A stretch of 64,000 nucleotides of DNA from Darksidea phi (Eukaryota > Ascomycota > Dothideomycetes > Pleosporales > Lentitheciaceae): the NCBI GenBank assembly GCA_030770425.1, contig JASJFT010000118.1:1-64000 (forward strand), given 5' to 3'. The first letter of the stretch is position 1; the number at the start of each line of letters is the position of its first letter. A program made the translations under genes and the position numbers. Below, in pieces: positions 26,211 to 38,200 of this stretch. Under the pieces are notes generated by a model. It did no database searches, was not told the DNA's origin, and worked only from the letters and a program-made list of their open reading frames with translations.

Positions 26211-27090
26211 TCACCTAAGCCGCCTTCCGGTGCTATGAGCTTGTTCTTGCGGTGTCTGTTTGAGCGTCCCAGGCTTACCAAAGGCTCTCTGTCGCGACGA
26301 TGACATAGGAAGCCCTGAGATGGCGCCCTTCACATTTGCAAGTATCTCGTCATCACGTCCGGCATTCGTCGCCCAAACCTTGCTGATGCTGAGGTCGTAC
26401 GGCCCCGGTATCCTGTCAATCAGGGCCATGCCCACTGTCCGCACCTTCTGTGTCAGCATCTCTCGCTGGGGCTCTACCACCTGCCCGTGGTTTGTGCGCA
26501 CGAACTCGCTCCACTTAATCAAGACGGTCTCCCACTCGCCGGGCGTCCTCGAGTAGAGCCGGTGCTGGTGTATGTCGGTCGGCACAATCGACTCGGTCTG
26601 TACGTTGACAAAGTATTTCCGGCCGTCGGATTTGAAGTGGATGGCGAGGTAGGCGTACAGATCGACATCCCAGAGCGATTTGCCAAATATCGTGAAGCCA
26701 CGGTCGAGCGTCCGCCAGCCGGCATAGCCTGATCGCTGCACATGCGGCTGGTCTGGGGGGAGCTTGGTGGAGATGGTACCGTGGAAGCGCGCATGGGCTG
26801 GCGCGTCCGGCGCGGCGGGGTAGAAGTCGAGGTTGGCGGTGGAGAAGGCGCCGAGATCTTTGTCGCTCATGCACTTGCACCGCGCTATGTCGTCGGGCGA
26901 GTCGAAGTGGATGAGGGGGAAGGGCTTCGAGGGCGTGCGCAGGCCTTCGAGCTTGAGAGCTGCAGAGGTCAGCTACATGCAGGCGGCGAGCGTTGCTGGC
27001 CCTCTGCTTACCGACATTGGAGAGACGCTTGAACTCATCAACGCTCCGCTTGAAGAAGCCTGGCGACAAGCAGCGTGCAGAAGCCCGCAT
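26211..27090 (-). CDS. Complex I intermediate-associated protein 30 (CIA30/NDUFAF1 family)
   Basis: The model joins 27090-27012 and 26959-26211 across a 52-bp intron (GTAAGC...CTGCAG) and gives 275 residues. CIA30 proteins help assemble the membrane arm of mitochondrial NADH:ubiquinone oxidoreductase. The first ~25 residues are rich in Arg and Ser (MRASARCLSPGFFKRS), as in a matrix presequence. Exon 2 reads through the family fold: an FDSPDDI strand early, DLGAFSTANL, the GWRTL and GKSLWDVDLYAYL strands, and near the end VGMALIDRIPGPYDLSI, typical of the jelly-roll. The splice restores one frame across all of these. It is divergent from the carrier gene to its right. The Ser/Arg-rich C-terminal tail after residue ~230 is less conserved. 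Confidence 0.87.
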
Positions 27091-27383
27091 CGTCGCGTGC
27101 GGGTGCTGGAGACGTTTTTGATCGAAGATTGCGGAGTTCGTGATGGATGATGACGCAGCCGGGGCATTTCCCCTTTCGCTAACAACTAGGCCCTTTTTGG
27201 ATGGCTCTTAAATTTCTCGAGCACATGCAGCATTCAGAACGCGCTCTTGAAAGCATATCTTGCAATGATATCTTGAAAAGACATCTTTGAAAGGGCATTC
27301 GAAGCAGCCTCGCTTTCCTCTCTCAAACTCGGACATCCACAACAACGCGTGCCAGACGAGCGTGCTCCGCCACCACCCTTTCG
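27091..27383. promoter_or_regulatory. Divergent intergenic region between CIA30-like and carrier genes
   Basis: 293 bp separate the two start codons. Both products are mitochondrial, so shared control is possible, but I see no unambiguous TATA box or known operator. Confidence 0.4.
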
Positions 27384-28643
27384 ATGACGCTGCACCATGC
27401 GAGCGAGCCTGGACGCATTCGGGAGAGCAGCACGCCCTTTCGCCAGACGCTGCCTCCACAGTCGCGTGAGACTGGCGGCGTGCTGCTCCCCAAGCAGCCC
27501 GATGGCGCTCCGGTAGCGGCAAAGGCCTCGCCATTTGCCAAGTCATGGGCACATCTGGTCGCTGGAGGGTAGGATAGCTCGACCCTGCCCCCGCATGGCA
27601 TGGTCTAATACTCACTGTGCATAGGCTTGGTGGCATGGCCTCCGCGACGCTGACGGCGCCGCTTGACGTGCTGAAGACGCGCCTCCAGTCGACCTACTAC
27701 CAGCACCACCTCGTGGCAGCGCGAACCGCTCGCGGCCTTCCCCCCATCGAGACCATGTCCTTTGCCCGAAGCTCCCTGCTGCACGTCCGAGAGACCGGCG
27801 AGATCCTCTGGCAGGTCCCCAAGGCCGAGGGCTGGCGAGCGCTGTTCAAGGGCCTTGGACCGAACCTGATCGGCGTGGTACCTGCACGCGCCATCAACTT
27901 CTACACGTACGGCAACGGCAAGAGGATAATGAGTGCCTACTTCAACGACGGACAAGAGGCTGCCTGGGTCCATCTTTGCGCGGCTGCATTCGCTGGCGTT
28001 GTCACCGGCACCGCTACGAATCCAATCTGGCTGGTCAAGACACGCTTGCAGCTGGATAAGAATACGCATATGGACGGGCGGGGTCGACAGTACAAGAACG
28101 CACTTGACTGCACCATGCAGACTCTGCGGAAAGAGGGCGTGCCGGGTCTGTACCGGGGTTTGAGTGCGAGTTATCTGGGAGTGACTGAAAGCACGCTTCA
28201 GTGGACCTTGTACGAGCAAATGAAGATATACCTTGCGAAGCGGGAAGATGTGCTCGCAGATAGCGGACGGGTGCCCACTACATGGGACCAGACTGTTGCG
28301 TGGACAGGCAAAGTTTCGGCTGCCGGAGTAGCCAAGTTCATCGCCGCTCTGGTCACCTATCCACATGAGGTATGCAAAATGTCTCCCCTCTTTGGGTACA
28401 AGACTTGAGCTAACCAGTGCGTAGGTTGTCCGCACCCGACTACGGCAAGCCCCATTGGAGAATGGCCAGCTTAAGTATACCGGCCTAGCACAATGCTTCC
28501 GTTTGATATGGAAGGAGGAGGGCATGGCGGCATTGTATGGGGGCCTGGTGCCTCATATGTTCCGAGTGGTCCCAAGTGCTGCGATCATGTTCGGCACATA
28601 TGAGGGCGTGCTGAAGCTGTTAGGGACAAGCAGCAACCTCTAG
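27384..28643 (+). CDS. Mitochondrial pyrimidine nucleotide carrier, Rim2/SLC25A33-36 type
   Basis: Three exons (27384-27568, 27625-28369, 28425-28643) with 56- and 55-bp introns encode 382 residues. The three carrier repeats carry the signatures PLDVLK, PIWLVK and PHEVVR. The Trp in the second signature is characteristic of the Rim2 subgroup, which exchanges pyrimidine (deoxy)nucleotides across the inner membrane and supports mitochondrial DNA and RNA synthesis. Six membrane helices are expected; GLGPNLIGVVPARAINFY and GGLVPHMFRVVPSAAIMF are typical even-numbered helices. Both introns fall so that the conserved reading is seamless (HLVAGG/LGGMAS, YPHE/VVRTR). The N-terminal ~55 residues are a variable extension. 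A long opposing frame on the minus strand is only a shadow. Confidence 0.92.
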
Positions 28644-28859
28644 CTCGCCCGTGCTTGTACAAGTATGCGATGCATTTTCTCCGGCGTTTGTGAAGCAGGA
28701 TAGATCCAGTCTCTCTGGACGGCGTTGATACCCACCCTCCACTGTATACCATGTACACTACGCTCGATCTGCATTGGGTCCGGTAGTTCAGAGAATCGTG
28801 GTGGCGGATATGGGGAATTATCATGGTAGCATAGATATCTCATCATCCAATTCCCTCTA

Positions 28860-29085
28860 CCGTCGAGGATATATTATGCTAAAGAAAGAAATTATCTATA
28901 TATACTAACGAGCCTATATATCTAGGATAATTCAAAAGAAATTTATTTAATAATACTATAGGATTCTAGTATATAGATATTAAAGAGTATTTCTTATTAG
29001 TTCTACTACGCTCTACCTCTACATATATTTCTCTATTCTCGTCTTACCTACTTAATACGTCCGCCTAAGACTTAAATTCAACAAT
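28860..29085. repeat. Small isolated AT-rich RIP-like patch
   Basis: About 220 bp inside the gene island are AT-rich and poor in CA and TG, like the flanking blocks, although a few remain. No element ends are recognisable. It ends where the degraded frame at 29086 begins. It may be a fragment of a transposon that was mutated and then mostly lost. Confidence 0.5.
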
Positions 29086-29364
29086 ATGGCTAAAGGAGAA
29101 TCTATCCACGGCGGACACGCCTCTCTCCAGTTCAACGATACGCGAAACCTGTTAGATATCTAAGTTGGAGTCGCCTTATGCGATGAAATTATCAGTGCTT
29201 ATTCATGGCTTAGGTATACTATCCTAAGTGACATAGCTGGCAAGGGTTGGCTAGAAGACAAGGACAAGTTGGCTGAACTATAGTCGAATCTGCATTATCA
29301 GTATTCGCTCAACGGCGCTCCAACTTCTTTGCCAATGGTTGTGGGTGGATTCGTCAATGAGTAG
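29086..29364 (+). pseudogene. Degraded short reading frame with two in-frame stops
   Basis: From ATG 29086 to TAG 29362 one frame of 93 codons reads like protein (GWLEDKDKLAEL, then PTSLPMVVGGFVNE) but is broken by TAA at 29161 and TAG at 29281. Both stops are one CA-to-TA change away from Gln codons. I do not recognise the family. It lies next to the RIP-like patch and is probably a relic. Confidence 0.35.
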
Positions 29365-29934
29365 TAAAACGCAGGTAAAAGGCCGGATTATAGCCCAGAG
29401 TTGGTGGAATCAGATGCATTGTACGAGAGAGATATCTACGACGTCAGCCTCTGATTACTTCGCGTTGATGACCGCCATTTTCCATATTGTTGGCTCCTAT
29501 TGAGGAACTTGTGGAGGTTCAGGCGTGACCAACGCCTGCTTCACATCGTAACCTATTGCTGACGCGCATGCTCACATGCGTATTGCATGCATAGACAGGC
29601 CGTCAACGTTGCCAAACGAATGCCTCGTTACCAGGGAGAGCGACACGAGAAGAGCGCTCCGTCTAGCCAATCAACGCTCGATAGCACCGAGCGCCCATCT
29701 GTGTGCTCATTGGCTGGCCGTTGTTACCGCTGTGATGCGGGGTAGGTATCCCGAGCGTCCACGGCACGACATTACTCCTCTTGCTTTCAGACGGCTCTAC
29801 GCCTTCCGTCCTCGCATGCTATCACTCCTTCGATCGTCGGACACGCCTTTCTAAATCAACACTTAACCCCCGCTACGGTCAATCAAGATGTCAGTCCGCC
29901 GTATCACTTGTCTCAAATGCTAGCTGGAACCCTG
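29365..29934. other. Intergenic stretch, nothing recognised
   Basis: A frame of 92 codons (29576-29854) is Arg-rich and resembles nothing I know. There is no other structure. Confidence 0.4.
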
Positions 29935-30696
29935 TCACATAGACGACTCAAAGGCTCCTTCCCTCAGCCATGTCCGAATTCTATCCAAAGCAACCTCATC
30001 ATTCCATAGCGCGGAAGTAGTGCAGCAATCCGCATCTACCCATCCAGGCGTGCCTGCTGAGACTAGAGCTTTCCCGAAAGGCTGGCAGGAACCGAAGTCA
30101 ATGATGATAGGTTCTCCTTGGTTGAGCATAATGTTTGAAGGATTTAGGTCATTGTGCGCCAGCCCAAGTGAATGAATATGCTCAACAGAAGACTCAATTT
30201 TCTTGATACACAAGTCCCTGTCGATCCCAGCATCATCTGGGCTGAGATTCTCCGTATCACCTGTAAATCGCTGCTGCAGGGTGACGGGATAACGATCCAG
30301 GACGATACCAACAATACGATCTCGTTCCACAATACAACCATGATACCGAATGATATTAGGATGCTGCTTGTGATGCGCAAGCCGTTCCAATATCTCAGCT
30401 TCATGCTGGAGTAGCTTTGAAGCTATACCTGTTCCCTCCAATTCGTCGTATCTGCTTAGCTTAGGGCCTTTGACGAAAAGTCCACTGCTATCTGTTGCGA
30501 TTGAAGCAACCGTAATGTGGGCCGGTGCTCTGGGGTATATGTCGTCGTCCGGGACACGTTTCAAGCAGTCGTTGACCATCTTCGTGGTTAGCTCCCAACA
30601 GCGGCCTGGCCAAAGTAGGCACAGTAATCGTTGGTGACAAAGCCAAAAGTGGTGCGCGAAGGCTTTCGTTGACCGCCATCCTGTATAGGGGACCAT
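29935..30696 (-). CDS. Small protein kinase-like protein
   Basis: The frame of 253 codons holds a kinase core: NIIRYHGCIV in the N-lobe, catalytic loop HNDLNPSN at residues 181-188 (HRD replaced by HND, but catalytic Asp and the Asn kept), DFG at 200-202, and GTPGW at about 215-219 in the activation segment. The usual glycine-rich loop and VAIK lysine are not obvious; FVKGPK at 74-79 may supply the lysine. This is a compact kinase type that I recall as expanded in plant-associated and lichen-forming ascomycetes; substrates are unknown. The start is uncertain: residue 40 (MVNDCLKRVP) fits the family better, and an upstream exon in another frame (KTQLVASVRELRPLTEW near 30690-30750) may belong to it. 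Confidence 0.65.
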   Translation of the reverse strand: MVPYTGWRSTKAFAHHFWLCHQRLLCLLWPGRCWELTTKMVNDCLKRVPDDDIYPRAPAHITVASIATDSSGLFVKGPKLSRYDELEGTGIASKLLQHEAEILERLAHHKQHPNIIRYHGCIVERDRIVGIVLDRYPVTLQQRFTGDTENLSPDDAGIDRDLCIKKIESSVEHIHSLGLAHNDLNPSNIMLNQGEPIIIDFGSCQPFGKALVSAGTPGWVDADCCTTSALWNDEVALDRIRTWLREGAFESSM

Positions 30697-31136
30697 TCGG
30701 TGAGGGGGCGAAGCTCTCGGACGGATGCCACTAGTTGCGTCTTATGCTTCATGTCTCGTAGATGATTCCACAGATGGTGGAAGATTGGAGATGGTTTGTT
30801 ACGACTTGAGCGGATCGATCGGGGAGGCCTTCGGGGGAGGGTGCGGGTATTGTCATTAATGGCGAGGTTGACGGTGTAGAGGGGGCTGTATGGGCACCGA
30901 CGGTAGCGTTTGCGTTGAACTGCGGCTGCGCGACGGAAACAGCCGGCCCGCGGTCTTGGCAACGCACTACGCCAGTCGGTAAGACGCATAAACTCCCAAC
31001 ATTTGCGTTCCATGGTCGCGCGCCGCTAACAAGTCACATTCTGCAGACAAATACCCCGTCCTCGTACCGACCTCCACCCTGCCTCCACCCTCTCGATCGA
31101 TCCCCCACCGCCCTCACTTCGTAACAGCGGCTACAC
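30697..31136. other. Region upstream of the kinase gene
   Basis: It holds a possible additional 5' exon of the kinase on the minus strand near 30690-30750. Otherwise I see no supportable feature. Confidence 0.35.
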
Positions 31137-31750
31137 GGAAGACCTCAAGAGCCGCGACCGGTCGTGCTATGTGTCGAGCATTATGGGCTTCTGCGAGCAA
31201 GCGCACTGGTCCCGACAGGCGAGAGTGAGTGATGGGACACCAATATGGGCGAGAGCAGCGATCTGGAGATTCAGTCGGCGCTGAACGGGATGCTGCTGTA
31301 AGCAGACCTGCGCAGTCGTTCGACGTCGGCACGTATACGTGGTGCAGAAGCTGGTGGGCATCGACCGGTGTTACTTGTTTGCACGTGTGCCGTGGGTGAT
31401 GCTATCACTGCACTATGAGTTTCTCTCCATCCGGCGACTAGCGAGCGACACCCTGCGGCGAGATGAAGAGACGCCGCCCGAGATGTTCAAGTAGTTTTCG
31501 CGCTCGCTGTCGAGGAACCTGAGCCCGATCAAGCGGCCGCGGTTGCAGGCCCATCTGCAGCTCTGCCTCCTGGTCACCATTCTCTGGCTTAATCTCGATC
31601 CCTGAGAAGAGGATAGCGCGCGAGATGAAATTGATGGTATGCGGGACATTTATTGCATTGACTTCTCCAACCTGTTGTATAGCGCGCGGAAATGCGGATC
31701 GAGGTATGAATGCGAGAAGCTGACAGCCCGACATCAGCCCTCTAACCCTC
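31137..31750 (+). pseudogene. Relic of an unrecognised gene, copy 1
   Basis: The plus strand contains protein-like stretches broken by stops and frame changes: SRDRSCYVSSIMGF near 31155, then QKLVGIDRCYLFARVPWVML, TPPEMFK followed by TAG, LSPIKRPRLQAHLQLCLL, and DEIDGMRDIYCIDFSNLL to about 31680. A second degraded copy of its last third lies on the minus strand at about 46130-46420, which supports coding ancestry. I cannot name the family. Opposing minus-strand frames here are shadows. Confidence 0.4.
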
Positions 31751-32381
31751 AAACTTCTTGCTTAACTGCGTAGCGCTCGAGCTCAAGCCCTACACCCACT
31801 CCTTTTGTCTCGTCGATTCTGGACAGTGAGGGTATTGACACAACACCTGGACTTCGAACTAGAAAGAAGAAAATCGCAGATTCAGGAGTACGGCCACTTG
31901 CGTCCGACAATGGTAACTAGTCCCAAACACCGGATACCCGTCACTGCTTCTGCGGATACCCAAAGCCTTCTTAATTCACAGGCTGCACCGAACAGCATAA
32001 TTTTGCGATACGGCTGCTCTGTTGGATCACTTTATCCTATGTCATCCGACTATGCACGTCAACTGTTGCCTGCTGCTTGCTGCCTGCTGCCTGCTGCCTG
32101 CTACAAACAAATGAGGTGAACTGGGTACTGATTCTGCAACACTAGGAAAACGTCCTATATAGAGATTTCAATATAAGCCTACAGCCTCATGTCCAAATCA
32201 CTGATTCTGTGCGAAAAACCGCGAAAATACCCTGTTTGTATGAGGTTTTGTGTGGGTGGGCGGTTCGGTGTTGGTTTTGGTGTCCGAGCTTTTTCGGCGA
32301 ACCGCGTGCCTGCTTGGAATTCTCAACAATTGTCGGACCTTCGCAACCTCCGTCCTTCCTCGCTCTCACACAACCCCAACA
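31751..32381. other. Intergenic stretch with a TGCCTGC microsatellite
   Basis: No gene is recognised. At 32066-32104 a short array of TGCCTGC/TGCTTGC heptamers occurs. The right end should contain the promoter and 5' leader of the Mba1-like gene. Confidence 0.5.
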
Positions 32382-33567
32382 ATGCCGACGCATCTACCCA
32401 TTCGATTACTACGACCCTTGCATCGACAATGCCTTTTACGGCGTCTAAACATTCAGCCGTTCTCTACGACGCTTACGCGAGCCCGCGGATCGACGGCATC
32501 CAAGCGGAGGCGCCTCGCAGACCCCGTACAGACTGCGGCGGCAGCACGGTACCAGGGAGGAAGGGCCTCGAGTGCAGTGTACGAGGAGCAGCTCAACGAT
32601 GAGCGCAGTCTGCCTGACGATATAGGATTACTTCCCGGTACTTATGCGCTGCTAGCTCTGGGACACGGTGAAATTGACTCGAACACAGGCACCTTCATCC
32701 GCAAGCCAGTACTACCCAATAGGCTACCCGGGCGAATTCAACTTAGTCCCTCGCGCCAAGCACCTCCACAATTCAACAATGAGCCCTGGCACATGCAGGT
32801 GAGAGCACGGCTCTTGTATGACTGGAAATTTCTGGTCTCGCAGTTGAAGTCATGGATGATGTGGGTTACTCTCGCGGAGGACACGCTTGCATGAGTTTCG
32901 CTGATCCCATTCAGGCTCGCCCGGTTCAAATACGTCGTTTCTAAATGTCCACCGCTCCACTTGATCGGAAACCGGGCCATGATAAAAAACCTGGCTAGGG
33001 AAAGATACGTCCATCTGTATCGATCGTTCGCACAGTAGGTCAATCCACCACACGAGAGATTTGGACTGTCGGATGTGCCTCTTGTTGGTATATGGCTAAC
33101 TAAGACTACACAGAGGCGACTCCAAAGCCATAGCGGAAATGTGCCTCACCGGCGTCGCAAAAGCGTTCCGCGACCGTATCGCTGCCCGCCCACACGGCCT
33201 TACGGGAGAGTGGAAACTCAACGAAAACGGCAAGGTCAAGACCAGCATCGTTTCGAATCGGGCGCTTCTGCTATCGCTCTCCGGTTACGAGGATACTGGC
33301 GTTCAACAGATTGTGCTTCGAATGCGAAGCAATCAGACGCTCGGCTATACCAGTACTTCAAGGGAACCACGAGACAAGACTCGGAAATATAGCGCGAAGG
33401 AGGGGCAAGTCGTCGAGTACCTTGTCCTACAACGACAGATGATTCGGGGCATATTCAAGGACTGGAAGGTCTGGGGGTTTGCAAATGAGTGGGATTTGGA
33501 TACAATCGGCGAGGACGCACAATACGAGAGGGAATTCAGCGAGTACCAAGGTTCACAGGTGAGCTGA
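32382..33567 (+). CDS. Mba1/mL45-like mitochondrial protein with Tim44-type domain
   Basis: Three exons (32382-32860, 32915-33034, 33114-33567; introns 54 and 79 bp) encode 350 residues. The N-terminus (MPTHLPIRLLRPLHRQCLLRR) is a strongly basic, Arg-rich matrix presequence. The core ARFKYVV...YVHLYRSFAQ/GDSKAIAEMCLTG matches the start of the Tim44-like fold, where a helix ending in a short GD motif begins the cone-shaped domain; TGEWKLN, RQMIRGIFKDWKVWGF and EWDLDTI follow. Mba1 and mL45 bind the mitoribosome at the inner membrane and help insert nascent proteins. An extra ATG frame upstream (from 32250) looks like 5' leader. The splice choices are mine; the first donor GTGGGT is weak. Confidence 0.68.
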
Positions 33568-35288
33568 GCAGTGGAACAGAAGCTGCAGAGACGGCGCTGT
33601 ACGATAATGGTCGAAGCGGGCCAAACCTCCTCACCTTCTACGATAGATTTGTACAATATGGACCCATGTCTTGCCGTGCCCTGCCATGGGTATCGGGGAT
33701 CACATTGCATGTTCTAAGTGCTATGCAAACGCGCCTTTGTGAGAGCCGTACCGGGGCTAACCCGGCTCAACAGGACGACTGTGTTGAGCATTGAAATGAC
33801 AAGTCCGAGAGTACAGTAGCATGGTTACGATCCGAGGAGGAGGGAAGTTTGCTCAACCATATGCTCTGGATATTGTACGTTTATCAAGGGTTGGCCAATA
33901 GCATATGAGAATCGAGTATACAGGACCCACCAACCATGCATAGCGCCTCCGGAGGAGAGTGATAACTTGTGGAAAAACAAGGCCGGTGCAACTACGAAGG
34001 GGGCACTGCTGGCGGTGCCTCCGTCCCGGATCCTGCGCCGACTCGGTTTGGGGTGGGCGGCAAAAACAGTGGCATGTATCCCTGTGCATCTCAACAAAAG
34101 GCTTCGTGCGGGGCTCGCATTTAAGATGACCACTCACCACAAGGAGCGACATGACTATGGACATGGGTCAGCAAGCAGCCAGCAGACAGCGCACGGATGA
34201 CGTACGAGACATGCCCACAGAGAAATACGCGGGCGTAGAGGCTGTCCTCTTTTGCTCCGGGGACTCGGCGAGCCACGACTGGATAGCGAACACTACGGCA
34301 ACCCTATGCTTCCCGTCAGCAGCGGCGCTGGAGTGGGAGATGGGGGCTTACCAGCCGATCATCCTACAGCGCAGCGCGGTGTAAGGGACTTATCGAGGTA
34401 CAAGCACTTCAGAGAAGGGCTTACTTGTTCCGGGTGAAGATCTGGGAGAAGATATCAGCCGTGCAGCGCGGAAGCGGGACCAGGACTTTGACTTACAGCA
34501 GCCATGGGCAGCGTGCTGGCCATTGTGCCTAGACGGGGGGGCGTTAGGAAAACAGTGGGCGTTGGGGAAGGAGGCACGTACTGGCCATGTCGCCATCCGT
34601 CTTGTCGTTTGTTGGCTCCGCATATGGGACGACTATTGACGGGGGTTAGAGCACATGATGAGGATGGATGGACGACAGCAGCAGCAGCGGCAGCACGGCA
34701 GCGGCAGCACGGCAGCAGCAGAGCAGCAGCAGGATTGGCACATACTGAGTTCGGCGCGTCGCATATCCATCTTCAAGGCTATGGTGGGACGGGGCAATGA
34801 AAGACAGTATCCCGTGGGACCGGAAGGGTGTGGTCCGCAGTGAGGGGGTGTGGTCCGCAGTGAGGAGGTGAGGTTGGAGTGGTACGAAGGACGGGAGTGG
34901 CGCCAAGGAACAGCCTCGGCAGGAAAATGTCACGCAGAAGCGAGCCGGGGCCCGCCCGTCGCCAATCGGCGCCGTTCGCGAATGCCCGAGCAAGGACAAG
35001 TCATAAGCAAGTTGCCGTGAGGCATGAGCACGAAGAGGGGGCTTTGACCGACAGGCGGCCGTCGATAGGGCCATGGCGCGCATGGGGCCGCAGAGCTGAG
35101 AGCACGAGAAGACACGTCGTCGAGCTGGATACTCGACACTGGGGTAGTGGCGTCAAACGGTCGGCAGATCGCTGACTTAACCCTGCCTTGTGCTCGGTCG
35201 CATCCCAAAGGTCCTCCAGGACGTACACGACTATAATATACGGCGCGCCCGGCGCTCCCCCCACGACCATGTATCCGCTCTCTATGCG
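33568..35288. other. 1.7-kb intergenic region with simple repeats
   Basis: I find no gene here. A CAG/CGG-type trinucleotide-rich stretch occupies 34676-34733, and two adjacent copies of a 20-bp unit containing GTGTGGTCCGCAGTGAGG lie at about 34827-34866. Frames on both strands overlap heavily and are low-complexity (poly-Ala/Gln/Leu). The right end likely includes the Med12 promoter. Confidence 0.5.
34676..34733. repeat. Imperfect CAG/GGCAGCA repeat
   Basis: Runs of CAG separated by CGGCAGCA units span about 58 bp outside any recognised gene. Confidence 0.8.
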
Positions 35289-38200
35289 ATGACTTCCCGT
35301 CCTAGTCCGGGGATCCAAGAGTCTCCGCAGCTTCGCGGGGGCGAACCAGCCTATGCGCCCGTCTCGTGGACGGTGAGCCCCCAGCATGGCCACCTGTGCT
35401 CGTACATGGATGGCGAGCGAGCGCCGGCGGAGGAGCCAGTGGTCCCCCTCGAGGGCATACAGACAGTGGCAGCAGACAGCGGGCTGCCAACCCCCTGGCC
35501 CGAGCCAGAGCTCCTCTTCAGCAGCCCACCGCCCGAGCCAGAGCTCCTCTTCAGCAACCCACCGCCCGAGCCAGAGCTCCTCTTCAGCAACCCACCGCCC
35601 GGCAGCAGCGAGCTCCCCACCCATGGCGGCGTCATGGCGAATCTGCCTGTGCCCCCGCGGCTGGGCTCTGCACTGTCGGGAGACGTCTCCCAGCAATGCC
35701 GCATCCTCCCTGGAGGCACCGGTGTCAAGAACAAAGCGGCCGTCAGGCCCCAGAGAACCGATGTGCCCGCAGAAGCCCTTGTGTTTCCGGGCGACAGTAA
35801 GTAATACGGAAGCGCATACCGGAATCGCGCATGCTAACACAGCCAGAATCAGCCGATCTGTTCCCATGGACTGGAAGCCAGCCCGAGGATATGCTCTCCG
35901 ACGCGCTCGTCAAGAGCGGCACCGGAAACAACGGCCCCGGAAACAAGTCGCAGATTGCGACCGAGACGACCACGGCCCGGACGACGGTATGGCAGCATGT
36001 GAACGATCAATGTCACCTCGCCGAAATCGAAAAGTTGTTGGTAGCCATCTTCGACAAGCGCCAGAGCTCCAGTCGGCTCACCGCGCCCCACATTTTTCAG
36101 CCTCCTCCACGCCTGACACTGAGAGATACAAAACGGGAGAACTGGCTGAAGGACTTGGCCGACCCCACGGTGCGGCTCGCGAGGCTGGGTCGTACCATTC
36201 CTACCGGTGTCACGGGCAAGGTGCTCCTCGAGCAATGTTTGAACAAGAACATTCCCATTCGGAGGGCGATGTGGCTGGCCAAGTGCATTGGGGTAAATGA
36301 GATAAAGTCTCATCAGCGCAAGAGTCAAGCGGGTACCAATAATCATTACCTTACCTGGGTTCGGGGCTGGACCAGCGCAGTCGAACAGTTCTTGGAGAGC
36401 CAAGTCGTAGCCTTTGGGCAAGAGGAGTGGAAGGCGCGAATAACATATGCGTGAGTATCGTCCCATCTTTGACAGAAGCATTCCTTCTCACACCATCCAG
36501 GCTTTCCCTCACGGCGGGTTTGTTCAACGAGCACCTGCTTGAGAATGATCATTTTTTAGACTGGGCTCTCAAAGGCCTCGACTCCTCCTCCACCGAGCGC
36601 TTGTTTATTTGGATCCTTGTTGTCTGCATTCCCCCCTTCCGGGATAACATCATCTCTTCTCGCCGCCGAGGCAAACGCCTGGCTGAATCACTCCTTGATC
36701 ATGCTAAGAAGGTAAGTTGTTTGTCGGTCGTGCATGCACTGTTCATGTTCTAATGTCCTTTAGCCGTACAGTTTCAAAGAACCGGAGCCCACCTGCCTTC
36801 TCCATCTGCTTGAGCGCACTATCCTCCAGCTCCTCATCGACGCACCAACCTGCTTTCTACTTCCTAAAACATGGGAGAAGCACGGAATGGCTCTTCAGAC
36901 TTTCGCCCAGCGTCAAGGCCAAGCAGAGATTACTCGCGCTGTCGCCGATCTTGACACAAGAAACTCGCAATTGTTGCGACCGTCAGGTGTACCGGGTCCC
37001 GAGCCGAAAGATCCTACCGCTCAGGTCTATCACCTTCTGGACTCCGTGAACTACAGTGTGAAGTTTGACATAAATGAGCTAGCTTCTGACTGCATGAGGG
37101 TAAACGCCGATGTTCCTCGTCTCGCATCCATTGCAATGCAGTGGGCCTCTTCCCTTTATCGTCAAGGCTCCCACCGCATATACCTGGTCACTCGCTTGCT
37201 GTGCATGTGGAGCCAACCTGGAGTAGATATCTATGACAGCATACTTGGATATCTCTCTGCCGTGACCTTAGATAAGAGTAAGGAACCGGACTCAATGTAT
37301 CGGATCATCGCGGAATTGATTCGTTCGAATACGTTCCCCTTGGGTAGGTTTCTTCAGTGGGTCATTGCTACCGGATCTCTGAGCCGCTACAGCGATCTTT
37401 CTTCGGTGAGTTGCTTCGTAGAGCGGACATACAAGTCCCTGTCACTGACAAAGTAGGTATCCGCTTGGCCGCTCAAACTATTGACTGCGGTACCGCTGAC
37501 AGGGCTTTCCTGGCATGTTCACAACTTAAGACGTACTCTTCTTCGAGGCACAGTTTACCCCGTCGATGCAGAAGAGAAGGCTATTGATACAACGCGGGCT
37601 GCCATTCTTCGGCAGCTGCAAGATTCGTTCGACGCAGAAATGAGGGGCGATGGGCGAACAATTGTCGATGTTGTCGATGTTGTCGCGCTCAGTCCGACGG
37701 TCCGCCTTGAGATTGGAATATGGCTGCGGCGTAAAGTTGCAGCAAGCGTTGAACAAGCTCACTGGTATGAGTTCTCTGTGTCCTTACGTCGGCAATAATT
37801 GACCATGAGTAGCGAACCCGGTGTTGAAGCTAGTGGCACAGAGTGCCGGATGTCTTTGTCGAACTTCCTTTTGGTAAGGACATATTTGGAAAAGCTCGAC
37901 GATTTGGCTATTCTGGCAGACGTTATCGACCTTGTGGCTACCTCTTTGAACTGCCTCGTTTTGAGTGCTGCTGCCGACACTCTCCACTACAATTACGTGG
38001 CTTTCCGAGCCATTGGCGTCTTCGACTCTCTTTTCGAAAGAATCGCGGGGAGATACGCTGCAATCAGAACCGTGCGAGTCCCCGAACGTGAACTGCTTCA
38101 TAGCCTCATCGATCTCTCTCGTACAGCACAAACGGATCCTGAGCTTGTGCAGCTACTGAACTACGACATCAGTCGCTACGACCAGAACAACCAGAACAAC

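Noticed and set aside
27605..28525. Minus-strand frame of 306 codons
   Set aside because: It lies opposite the clearly identified carrier exons and has no family signature; it is a codon-bias shadow.
28585..28846. Minus-strand frames downstream of the carrier
   Set aside because: Overlap the carrier 3' end and untranslated region; no protein-like features.
31413..31752. Minus-strand frames as a real gene
   Set aside because: Comparison with the copy at 46.1-46.4 kb supports the opposite strand as the ancestral coding strand.
35001..35867. Minus-strand frame of 288 codons
   Set aside because: It owes its length to GC-rich sequence and the 33-bp repeat opposite the Med12 5' end; no recognisable domain.
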